Below are positions 1 to 8,957 of a stretch of 17,233 nucleotides of DNA, one piece after another (the first letter of the stretch is position 1; every line of letters begins with the position of its first letter). This stretch comes from Acanthamoeba sp. SK_2022b (Eukaryota; Discosea; Longamoebia; Acanthamoebidae), in the NCBI GenBank assembly GCA_027943245.1, contig JANDJZ010001185.1, positions 1-17,233 on the forward strand, in the 5' to 3' direction. Under the pieces are notes generated by a model. It made no database searches. It was given only the letters and a program-made list of their open reading frames with translations, and was not told where the DNA came from. Position numbers and translations under genes: made by a program.

Positions 1-122
1 GATCGTTTATTGAGGTCTGGAAAGCTCTTCTCAAGATCAAACGAGTATTCATCCCACATCATTTCGTTGTCCATATCAAAAATCTGGCTAAAGGTCGAGG
101 GCGGCGCGGTCATGGTTGCCAT
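1..122 (-). CDS. 5' end of an unknown gene, running off the left edge
   Basis: Reading leftward from an ATG at 122, 40 codons stay open to the window edge. A second in-frame ATG follows at 113. The peptide starts MATMTAPPSTFSQIF and continues acidic and Met/Trp-rich (MDNEMMWDEYSFDLEKSF). I do not recognise the family. The N-terminus has no signal peptide or membrane segment. The gene is head to head with the Rab gene, whose ATG is 186 bp away, so the two may share a promoter. The call rests on an open frame of protein-like composition starting at a sensible ATG; 40 codons can occur by chance, so confidence is moderate. Confidence 0.45.
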   Translation of the reverse strand, partial: MATMTAPPSTFSQIFDMDNEMMWDEYSFDLEKSFPDLNKR

Positions 123-307
123 CTTCTGCGTCAATGTCGGCTGGCGCAAAACAACTTGCTTGCGGCCTCTTGCTTTTCTTCTGGGACTTTTCTCACTCGA
201 AGATAGCTTTTCCTTCTGCTTTTTCTGGAGGTGGCGGAGAAAAACCGGACAGCAAGCCAGACAAGCAAAGGCGCAAAATAGAATAAACAGAATTGCGAGG
301 CAGAATC
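123..307. promoter_or_regulatory. Short intergenic region between two divergent start codons
   Basis: The 185 bp between the ATG of the left minus-strand gene and the Rab ATG must contain both 5' UTRs and probably a shared bidirectional promoter. The region is pyrimidine-rich on the plus strand around 165-235 and purine-rich around 236-300. I see no convincing TATA box. The regulatory role is inferred from the geometry alone. Confidence 0.3.
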
Positions 308-1862
308 ATGTCCACTTCCCTGACTGCGCAAAAGGCGACAGTGCTGAAGGTGGTCCTCATTGGCAACAGCGGGTTTGGTTCCTTTTGCGCTCAGATTTTG
401 TATAATTTCATTTTTTTAAAAAAAAATTATTATTCGTATTCATTAATCCTCTTCTCGCTTCATTCACACAGCGTAGGGAAGACGTCGCTCATGCAACAGG
501 TACCGTTGTCGTGTCTTGCTTTTGGTTGCTGCATCATTCCTCTCCGAAGTGACGTGTGCGTTTTCCCGTGCGTGCCTGTGGCGCAGTACGTAAACAAGTC
601 GTTCTCGCTCCACTACAAGACCACCATCGGGGCCGACTTCCTCATGAAGGACCTCTTCGTGGAAGACCGCGCCGTCTTGCTCCAGATTTGGTGCGCCCAC
701 CTCTCTTTTGTACATTATGGACCTCGCCTCCTCTCGCCTCCTTCCATTCGCTCCAAGGACTCACCCCAGTTCGCCGCCGCATGTATATACGGCTGCACAG
801 GGACACGGCAGGACAGGTGCGGCGCTCTCAGCCATCAGGCGCTATCCTTTTTCTTTGTATTTGTGTTATTTTGCGTAATTGGTGGCAGCACAGCTGCTGC
901 CCTGTTGACGAGGCTGCGGCGCGTTCTCTGGCCCCCTCCCCTTCCCTCCTTTTCTACGCGCAGGAGACGTTCCGTTCGCTGGGCAGCGCCTTCTACCGAG
1001 GCGCCGACGCGTGCATGCTGGTTCCTCTTGGCGCCTCCCACTTCAATGATTCGTCCCACGTGCGCGCTCGTGCTCACCAGCGTTGGGGGGGGGGTGGCAG
1101 CGCAGGTGTTTGACGTGACGAACAAGTACAGCTTCGATTGTCTGGGCGGGTGGCTCGACAACTTCCTTCGCACAACGGGCAAACTGCCCTCACAGTCTGC
1201 CCAAGGCATGCCTCCTTCTCCCCCTTTCAGCTTGAAGTCTGCTGACTTCGTCGCCGTCTACTTTTATTTAATCTGGAAAAACTATTATCAATTACGCATT
1301 GTTTTTATTTATTATTTATTAATAAAAATAATTTTATGGCGGGGTCGAAACAAGCTGGACGGAACAACACAACGCTCGACGACGAAGACCAGGGCGACCC
1401 AGTGTCGCTGGTAGTGGTGGGCAACAAGATTGATCTGAAAGAGGGCGGCATGAACCACGTATGCGAGGTCACCCGAGAAATGGTGCCAGGCCCGAGAGTC
1501 TCGCCTCTTGTTGCCACAACCCGCGGCAGCTGATCATGGTCGGACAGGCGGAGGAGTGGTGCAGGAAGACTGAGAAGCGGGTCGGGGCGAGCATCTACTA
1601 CTACGAAACGAGCGCAAGCGCTGCCACCAACGTCGAAGAGGCTTTCCACGCACTCGCCTCCGCCACCCTCTACCGCTACCAAGTCCGCGATAAGAGCGTG
1701 TGCGTGGCGTTTCTGCTTTCATCTGATTCATTTGTTTTATTAGTACAAGGTTTGTTAATTCTTTATGTTGGGTGGGCGTGCGTGGGCGGCAGCACGCAAG
1801 GGGACGGCACCATAGAACTCCAGGTGGACCGGGGCAGTTCGTCCTCGTCATGCGACTGCTGA
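308..1862 (+). CDS. Rab7-like small GTPase, nine exons
   Basis: Small GTP-binding protein of the Rab family, closest in motifs to Rab7, which controls late endosome and lysosome or vacuole traffic. My exon model is 308-372, 472-499, 587-690, 801-816, 964-1020, 1106-1205, 1355-1482, 1548-1699 and 1793-1862, giving 239 aa. All reading phases join. Visible motifs, in order: P-loop GNSGVGKTS (split by intron 1), switch [19 protein letters not shown] (split by two introns), GNKIDL, ETSA, and a C-terminal CDC, a CXC prenylation signal after a Ser run. The protein is longer than typical Rab7 (about 207 aa) because of an insert between the switch II region and NKID. Exon 4 is only 16 nt. The exon 6/7 junction needs a GC donor in my model. 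Exon 8 could start at 1530 instead of 1548, and the exon 8/9 junction is also tentative. Family assignment is firm; the Rab7 subtype is likely. Confidence 0.88.
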
Positions 1863-2342
1863 GCTAGGGCGAGCCCCTCTGAGCTATGTAGATACACAAA
1901 TTCATTTTGATAATACATAGGAAGATGAAAGGGGCATTAATCTTCCTTGCTACTCCGGGATAGCTCTGTTTCTGAGCAAGACATGGCTCGACCAATAATG
2001 CGTGCCGCCAGTGGTTAGTGTTGCAGAACTCCTGGTTGACAGTGGAAACAAATCCTGGGTGATGGTGTGGCAAAGGTCTATAAAGCTGTGGAGGGATGTG
2101 GCATGGTTATGGTGCAACTATGTGATGAGATCTTGCTGGAAGAGCATGCCATGCTATATAAGTTACTTTGATGTTACATACAGTGTATATCAGAAACTCT
2201 TGAGGACACTCTGTCACCATGCATGATCTGAAGAAGGAGGTTGACGCCAGTCCTCCAACCACACCTACTTTGTCAATTACAGACTGAGACAAAAGGTTGA
2301 CCATGGAGAAGAATGCCAGCAAAAAATTCTTATGTTGCTGTC
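1863..2342. other. Gene-free CpG-poor stretch
   Basis: The stretch starts with the 3' flank of the Rab gene, including an AT-rich part at 1890-1930 that may hold its polyadenylation signal. From about 2030 the sequence is CpG-poor and TG/CA-rich, like the transposon remnants further right. A short open frame at 2002-2226 has no recognisable domain. I see no gene here. Confidence 0.5.
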
Positions 2343-2645
2343 ATGGGCCTCGACGTTTTGGGTCTACACGAGGCCGTCGCGAAAACCATAGAGCTGAGCA
2401 CCTCTTCCGAGGCCGCGGGGCCGCTTGACCAATCTGCGATACCCGCCCAAAGTGGCCCCAAAGCGTGTGACCAGTCGCCGGCCGATTTGGCGGCGATCAG
2501 GCAACGCCTGGCTGACTCTGTGCTCCTGTGTGGCGGATCGACCTCCTTCCAGACATATACCCCAGGCAAGTCGTCCCTCTACTATGAGCTCCTTCATGGT
2601 CATGGGGCTAGTGCTCAATGGCCAGGACGGTTTTTCAGCAAAAAA
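2343..2645 (+). pseudogene. Orphan fragment of an actin-related protein gene
   Basis: An open frame from ATG 2343 reads MGLDVLGLHEAVAKTIEL, then a Ser/Pro/Ala-rich insert, then DLAAIRQRLADSVLLCGGST followed by SF. This layout (LxEAVxxSI, then RxxLxxSxLLxGGxxxF) matches the subdomain-3 region of actin-related proteins, most like Arp8 or another divergent nuclear Arp. After the GGSTSF motif the similarity stops. The frame closes soon after an AAAAAAG|gtaagt sequence at 2645 that looks like a splice donor. No other Arp exons (for example the N-terminal phosphate loop) are seen in the window. It is a GC-rich, CpG-rich island in CpG-poor DNA. I read it as a captured or displaced exon, not a working gene. 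An unusual functional exon of an unseen gene is not excluded. Confidence 0.5.
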
Positions 2646-2769
2646 GGTAAGTCTGGTTAGAAAAGGGATTTGGGTTACGTGGCAAGAGATAGAATGATCA
2701 ACAGAACAACGCAGGTCTTCATATTGGCTTCCGGAGTCCCAGCACCGCCCAGTTGATTGTCGAAACCTG

Positions 2770-3325
2770 CGCTACTCGAGACCAAAACAACACAGCTTCT
2801 TCATGAAGAAGAGTGGTAGGGCAAGGCAGGTTGGATCACGAATAACTCGGTACGGGTGATTATATCCACGCAAAGGAGCTACTACTCCACCCTCACCTCC
2901 GCTACGAAGTTCCTGTCCTATTTGAGTAAGGAGCTGGACCTGTTGCTGGTTGTTCTACACACTGTGGTTTGGATTCAACAATACTTGGGTCTATGCCCAT
3001 GGGACTACAGTACTATGAGCAGGCTCTTTGGGAACAACCCCGACACAAGCATATTAGATGGGATACAAGCCTCGTGTTGCAAGGTTGACTTTCGCCCTGT
3101 TCCATGTGGATAGAGCCAAAGCAAGGATACAGGCAGCCAGTGCAAGTCCAAATTTGGGGCAGGTAAGCCACCACCAACCCATAGGCAAGTCTTCCGAGTG
3201 GTGAAAAATGGTGGTAAGCGTTTTGGTTGAGGGCAGGTAAGCCACCACAGCAAGAAAAGTAATGGAGGTAAGCAATGTCCACACATGGGCATTTGTGCTG
3301 TCTGTTGTTCAACAAGTTCTGAGAT
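2770..3325 (+). repeat. Dispersed repeat, copy A
   Basis: This segment is similar, in the same orientation, to 14584-15058. Shared blocks include ACCAAAACAACAC near the start, GAAGAAGAGTGGTAG, GTTTGGATTCAACAATAC, GGGACTACAG, GTAAGCCACCAC, GCAAGAAAAGTAA and TCTGTTGTTCAACA near the end. Similarity is patchy, with substitutions and indels, so both copies are old or are different members of one family. Neither copy has a long open frame. No terminal repeat or family motif was recognised, so the element class is unknown. Copy A lies about 125 bp downstream of the Arp-like fragment. Confidence 0.7.
3158..3248 (+). repeat. Internal 17-nt direct duplication of a splice-donor-like sequence
   Basis: GGCAGGTAAGCCACCAC occurs exactly at 3158-3174 and again at 3232-3248 inside repeat copy A. 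It contains CAG|GTAAGC, a near-perfect 5' splice site. Copy B has related versions near 14906 and near 14970. This may mean the repeat contains former exon-intron boundaries, or it may be a simple local duplication. Confidence 0.6.
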
Positions 3326-4440
3326 GGTTTATCTCTGAGATGATGAGGAGAAAGAAAAGGTGCACCTGGGAATGTCTGGGATGTAACAACTGTGAATTTG
3401 AGTTGGGCCTGAAGTTAATTCCAGCTGTCATGGTTTGATGAGGGAAAAGTGATATGTGGCTGGTGGACTATGAATTATTATCCCTCCACATATGGTAGAA
3501 CTATTACATGAACTTCTGGCCCGTAAGAAAAACTTGAGTAATATATATATATATATATCTTTGTTGTTCCTCTTTTTGTGTAAAACTCTTGCTGTGGGAA
3601 CCTGCCTCAAACAATCTAACAGGGAGAGTCAAGATATGTGGTGAGATCAAGGGGGCTGGTCTCTTTATTTGCTCCAATAACTTCCACATGGAAGCTAAGG
3701 TTGCAGGGCAAATAAATACATTCCTTTAGCTCTGAATTTGGTGATAAGGTGAATACCTGCACCAGGGACTAGCAAGCAGAAACAAGATCTTCCCTAGTGT
3801 TAGATCTGCTCAAAATTGCTGGTAACAGAGTGTTCCAAAAAAAGTAACAATGTTACTTTTTTACAAACCCAAAAATGCCTGTACATGACCCAAGGAACCC
3901 ATGCATATTCTGCACATCATCACTTTTTCACCATCTTCCTTTTATATATATATATATATAAAAACAACAACAAGGTGATTGTTGACCTGATGCACATCAG
4001 TTTGCCCACCCTTTTTCATCAAAGGGCAAGACATGTACATATACTATTTCTTCTGTAGAAATTTCTCTTTATCTACATATCTTTACCAAATTTGTGCTGT
4101 AACATGTACAAAACAGGCACATCAACACACAATCACTCAGACCTGATGCACATTGGTACCAACCCTTTAAAGATGTTTGTGAATAACCAGTTCTTCTTGT
4201 TATGTGTTTTTTACTCCCAAGACACTCTGCCACTGTTTTCAATTTTCACCAAGGTACAGAAAAACTATTACTCAAGCTCGCTTTTCTTACCTTGCCTCAT
4301 CACACAACATCAAACAGGCAATCATACACAAGCGCACCCACCATACTGTGCAACACAGCGCAACCTTCAAGTTTTCCAGGCTGCAAAACTTGTTTAGGGA
4401 GTGGGTGAACACCCCTCAACAGACTTCAATCCAAGCGAGC
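3326..4440. other. AT-rich CpG-poor region with (TA)n tracts, no gene seen
   Basis: About 1.1 kb with few CG dinucleotides and stop codons in all frames. It contains (AT)9 at 3541-3558 and a (TA)n run at about 3943-3961. Several open frames of 60-100 codons show no known motif and biased, low-complexity composition. It is most likely decayed transposon sequence, possibly the 5' flank of the DIRS-like remnant that follows. Confidence 0.5.
3541..3558. repeat. (AT)9 microsatellite
   Basis: Perfect AT dinucleotide tract; a similar TA tract lies at 3943-3961 about 400 bp away. Confidence 0.85.
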
Positions 4441-5062
4441 ACAACTCTGTGCTAGGTGCCCTACAAGTCTCCACCACAACACTATGACAGAATTGTAGTA
4501 AATCTGGTGGGGTACAAGAATGACCTGTATGGACAGGGCAATGTCCATCCATGCAAGTTCCTATCCAGCATGCTGTCTAGTCCAAGCCGTACAGCAATGG
4601 AAGGAGCACCTGCAAGCCAGTGTGCATCAGTGCCATCTGCTATTCTACCTGAGGGTCCACATGAAGCACTGCAACCAAGGCAGCCTATATATAGGCTGGC
4701 AAGCCAGGCTGGTCTCTACAGTGTGCACAGCCAAGAACAGCCTGCAGGCTAGTCCCAGGGTCTGGTGTTCATCAGTGTCCCTTCTTGTGGACCTTGAGCA
4801 GCCAGCACAGGACCACCTTGGTGACCAGCGCCTTGAGCATGAAGAGCCTGTTGACCAGCCACAGCACCAGGAAGCTTGGCTGCAACAGCAGCACCCAACT
4901 TGCTGTGTCATTATGCCATGACCAGGGCTGGCATGATGGTTGGGGACCTTCTGACTGATGAGTCCTTCATCTTCTGTGTCTACCTCCCCCAAGGACAACT
5001 TGGCTCTTGGCAATGTTGTCTAGGAGGAGTGCCTCTCCAGTCTTTGCTCTGACATTATAAAT

Positions 5063-5570
5063 ATGGTCAACTCCACCCTTGCCATGTTTGACAGTGGCAA
5101 TGACAAAGATGTACCACTCGCCACCTATATTATGTCTGGCCTGGATGACCACATCAGGGTCATCCACGAGCAGGTCCAGGACTACTCTGTGGGCGCTGGG
5201 GCCAGCTTCCCCAACTCATCCAAGGAGGAGAAGAGTGGTCACATGGGCAATTCCTTGTGCAACTTTTGCACCATCCTCCATCAGGTTAGCCCAGCAACTT
5301 TCCCTGATGCAGAGGACGATCTTGAGGCCAGTGTTGTCCATTGCCTTGGTTCCACACGACAGAGGGCTTGCTGATGCAAGCCCAGGACAAGGAGTGCTCT
5401 TCAGCACCCTCAAGTTTGCCACTCTGAAGCAGCAAGCATCCTCCTCCAAGAAGCAATCTTCCAAGTGGCCCAACCACACTTCTCAGTCTGGTGGTGGGGC
5501 CAAAAAGAAACCATACTTCAACTCCACCTCTTCAAGCCATGGCAGTGGCTTGGGTGCCACCCACAATTAG
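5063..5570 (+). pseudogene. Gag-like ORF remnant of the retroelement
   Basis: Two overlapping frames (5063-5374, then a shift into the frame ending at 5570) together give about 165 codons. The first part is acidic. The end is Ser/Lys/Gly/Asn-rich, with KKQSSKWPNHTSQSGGGAKK followed by a Phe/Ser/His/Gly tail, resembling the basic low-complexity end of retroelement gag proteins. It sits just before the reverse-transcriptase-like sequence. The frame break makes it a pseudogene. No zinc knuckle is seen, in line with DIRS-type gag proteins. Confidence 0.4.
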
Positions 5571-5679
5571 TGAGCCCTGGGGGGGAGTCTCCACCAGTTT
5601 GGCATTTCCCATTGTGTATGTTTAAAAGTTTAGATGTTGTTGGCCACTCTGTGCACAATCATCTCCTATCCAAGAGCCA

Positions 5680-5880
5680 GGCAGCCTTTGTAGACAGCAA
5701 GATTGAGCACTTGATCAAGGGCCAAGTCCTCTGCGCCCTTCTCCCTCACGAACTGGCCATTGTGCTGAAGAAAAATGGTCATGGCTGATTGTCAACATGT
5801 GTCTCAATTCATACGTTCACCCACCAAGGAACTGGTGCAGGTGGGTGACCTCTTCATGATCCTTCACATTCATGACCACC
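5680..5880 (+). pseudogene. Reverse transcriptase N-terminal fragment
   Basis: The frame reads SKIEHLIKGQV, then VLKKNG, then a shifted frame with WLIVNMCLNSYV. This matches the start of a reverse transcriptase domain: a helix ending I-x-x-L-I-x-x-G, a strand with the V-x-K-K-N-G turn, then L-I-x-x-x-R/C-x-L-N. The catalytic YxDD region is not visible before the RNase H part, so the middle of the domain is deleted or unreadable. Confidence 0.4.
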
Positions 5881-6084
5881 TTGGCCAGGTACCTGTAAAG
5901 AGGGTGGTGGCAGTGGTTGGCTACTGCTGCTCCCTAACAGTGCCAGGTTGCCTCCTCTTGCACAACCGTACCACAACATTGTGGCAAAGAACTGGCGAGC
6001 TCCATCTGGTTGATTGTGCACAGAATGACCTTTGGGATTGGATAGCAGGCATGGCGTTGTGGGAAGGCCAACTTGCATTAACCC

Positions 6085-6480
6085 ACCCCTTCATAGTACT
6101 CAACACCAACGCCTCACTGGCTGGGGGGCAGTACTGAAGGACTCAAACACTACTCAATTGCCCCATCTTGCTCCACTGCAACAGCATGCCTGGTTGCATA
6201 CATCAACAAACTTGGTGGCAGGAGTGTGCCCATGAACAAGACCATGCACAAAATCTTGTGGTGGTGCCAGTGCTACAACGCAGCTGATGGCGCAGCACCT
6301 GCTGGGCCTGGACAATAACAGGGCCAATCACCTCAGCCGCCTCTCACCCCAGCATGAGCGGCAGCTCTCCAACCCTACCTTCTGCCAGCTGGGGGTCCCT
6401 ACACAATTGACCACGCCACTTCAGTGGCAAATGCTTGCCTCTTGGCCTTTAACAGCTACTTCCATGAGCCCAGCTTGAAG
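6085..6480 (+). pseudogene. DIRS-type RNase H remnant
   Basis: Pieces in alternating frames give TNASL, then LTGWGAVLKDS, then AYINKLGGRSVPMNKTMHKI, LGLDNNRANHLSRLSPQHER, LSNPTFCQLG and TIDHATSVANA. DIRS/Ngaro RNase H domains end with the same series: TDASLTGWGA, YINxxGG, a GxxNxxADxLSR segment, W/xLxPxxF and DxFAxxxN. Several key acidic residues have changed (TDA is TNA; AD is NH), so it is inactive as well as frameshifted. Confidence 0.6.
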
Positions 6481-6725
6481 GTCAACTGCCTGATACAGGA
6501 CTGGTGCCATGACCTGTCTGAAGATAATGCTGCTGATCTGCAGGCATGCTACAGCCACCATAGTGATTCCAGTGTGGGAGGGGAGGCCCTGGTTTCAGGA
6601 TCTCAGGTGCTTGTGCTTGGCACTGTACACTCAACAGCGCCTTAGCGCCTTCTATGTGGTGCCAATGCGCCCAGGACGCAGAGGAGCGCAATGGCCAGGA
6701 CTTCAACAGCTGGGATGATTGTTCA

Positions 6726-6877
6726 ATGGCTGCTGAGGTGAGTATCTCCCATGATGAAGTAGGTTGTAATGCGCGGTTGTGTAATGTTGAGGAGCAGACG
6801 ACAGCAACGAATGGACTGGTCGATTGCAGGTGGCCCAGGTGGTCGCGCTCCTGCAGGCTCCACAGTCCGCCCTACGC
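6726..6877 (+). pseudogene. Possible orphan first two exons of a host gene (importin-like?)
   Basis: A good start context at 6726 gives ATG GCT GCT GAG followed by a strong donor (gtgagt, 6738). An acceptor ending at 6829 opens an exon reading VAQVVALLQAPQSALR, ending at another donor-like gta at 6878. Joined, MAAEVAQVVALLQAPQSALR resembles the first helix of importin-beta-type proteins, but 20 residues cannot prove that. The next acceptor-like site (near 7019) leads into a short frame with a stop. The rest of such a gene is absent; TRM5 lies directly downstream on the other strand. Probably a truncated fragment. Confidence 0.25.
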
Positions 6878-7160
6878 GTAGGACGCCCCCCAGCAGATGG
6901 CGCAGGCTTTGCTCCACCGATCCTCCGCTTGCTCAACCTCATATTCCAGCATGGGCCTCCTTCTCTCCCGCTCGCTCTCCCTTGTACCTTGTACACTCTC
7001 CTCCGCCCCTGCACAGCTGGAATGCACCAGTTCATACACAGCGCACACATATCTGCATGTGCACTGCATCTGATGGAAAGACTGAGGCACACCAGTGAAG
7101 CGCCATTGTTGAGGAGTAGTTGGGGTGCAGTGAGGACGTTGTCATTTGTCTTCATCACCA

Positions 7161-7225
7161 TCAGGGCTTGGGTTTTTTGGAACGGGGAGGAACGTCGTGC
7201 TGTGCAGAGGTAGCTTCCTCCTCTT

Positions 7226-7271
<46 letters not shown>

Positions 7272-7862
7272 GGCAGGCGAGGTCGAGACACCAACGTCTT
7301 CTGGCTCCTTCCTCTTCGCACCCCGGCCGTCCTCCTCCTGAGGCGCCTGATGGAGGGGAACGTGTTACTGCGAGTTGAAGAAAGGAAATGAGAGTCAAGA
7401 GAGAGAGAGAGAGAGAAGAGAGCTCCCCCACTTCACCAGGCTCTCATATGCCTGTGCCCACGTGTGCAAACAGAGGGAGGAGGGAGGGGTACCTGGCGGG
7501 AAAACGCGGCTCGGGGAAGCGGGAAGGAGACGCACATCATGAGCTTCTTGGGCGACACATCCCGGACCTCGTAGACCTCCTTCTCTTCGAGCGGACACTG
7601 CAGCACCTCCTCGACACGCTGTAGCAGATCCACCACACAACATTGTGTGACGTGAGCGCCACAATGTCCATAAACATAAATATAAATATAAATATAAATA
7701 TAAATATAAACATAAACATAAGCATAAACATAACGTTAATATAATAATACAAATACATACCTGGACGACGTCTGCCTGTGGGTCTACAGTGTCCTTGGTG
7801 AACACGTAGCAGTGGATGGTGGGTGGGTTGAGCTCGGAGGGGAACTCTCTGAAGACATCTGT

Positions 7863-7925
<63 letters not shown>

Positions 7926-8434
7926 GACCACCATTGTCTATAAGCAAACAACCAACGGGGCCAAAAGAAGCGCTTGGGGATAGGTTGTTGTTGTGAGGGG
8001 GGTGCACTGACCGAGGAAGGATTCGGCCGAGGCGGGGAGGTTCATGATGACCTGGGTGAACGGGACGGGGGGCGCCTCCTTGTAGAGCGCCCTCACGAAG
8101 TCCCGCGCGTCCATGTTGTGCGCTCGCACCAGCTGCTGCACCTGGAGCGCGCGTGCGCGGTGGGAGAGAGGGGGGGAGGGAGAGGCATCAGCTGCACAGC
8201 GCTAACCAACAAAAGCTTGGGGGGAGGAGGTGGAGGAGGGCACTTTGTTGCGCCGGGCGTTGTTGACGAGGGCCTCGTAGGACTTGGGGTTGAGGTCGTT
8301 GGCGTAGACCTTGCATCCGGTGTTCTTGGCCGCGGGAACGGCGAACGGGCCCACGCCGGCAAACATGTCACCTGCCCTCACCACCACCACCGCCACCACA
8401 TCAACCGATGCGCGCGCGTGAGATGGCGTAGTCT

Positions 8435-8483
<49 letters not shown>

Positions 8484-8897
8484 GTGTGTGTAAGAGAGAG
8501 AGACGCACAGACGATGTCGGAGGGCTTGAGTTTCTTGAGCAGTCGTTCGTGCTCATGCTGCAGACGGGAGTTCCAGTACACTTGCCCGTAATTGAATGCG
8601 AAGCGACACCTGCTCTCGCTCTGGTGGTCGAGGAGAGGGAGAAAGAGAGGGAGAGGGGGGGGGGGCAATCGCGGCAACGTGTGAGGACCAGACCACCTCC
8701 TGGACGAGGAAGGGGAAGGGGGGGGGCAAGTAGATCGCGTGGGCGCGCGTACCACTTCGGTGTCGAGGTCCTCCTGCCCGGCTATGACTTCCATGGCGAA
8801 GGTGCGGAAGGTGGTGTTGATGCCATGCGTCTTGTTCACCACCGAACGCAGCCGGGGGTTTTTCTGCGAACGAGTCGTAAGAGAGGGAAAGCGACAC

Positions 8898-8957
<60 letters not shown>

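Larger units (their letters stand above)
4440..6700 (+). mobile_element. Decayed DIRS-like tyrosine-recombinase retrotransposon
   Basis: The region carries, in the expected order, a gag-like ORF, reverse-transcriptase-like sequence and an RNase H region whose downstream motifs are typical of DIRS/Ngaro-type elements. All frames are broken by stops and frameshifts. CG dinucleotides are scarce and TG/CA abundant, as expected after long deamination of methylated CpG. I could not find the tyrosine recombinase or the split/inverted terminal repeats that would prove the class, so the element is incomplete or its ends have decayed. The right end is set where CpG content rises again near 6700-6760. 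Confidence 0.6.

Noticed and set aside
293..1414. A single 373-codon open frame across the Rab locus
   Set aside because: It reads through AT-rich introns; the GTPase motifs are only contiguous after splicing, and the frame loses NKID, ETSA and the C-terminal CXC.
2002..2226. ELLVDSGNKSW as a retroviral-type aspartic protease (LVDSGA-like)
   Set aside because: Only five residues agree, the second catalytic-domain motifs are missing and no retroelement genes adjoin.
3330..6720. Integrated giant-virus DNA as the source of the CpG-poor block
   Set aside because: The only recognisable proteins in it are retroelement gag, RT and RNase H remnants; no viral core gene was seen.
7864..7924. CRISPR-like or satellite array
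   Set aside because: Simple dinucleotide tract without spacers; ordinary eukaryotic microsatellite.
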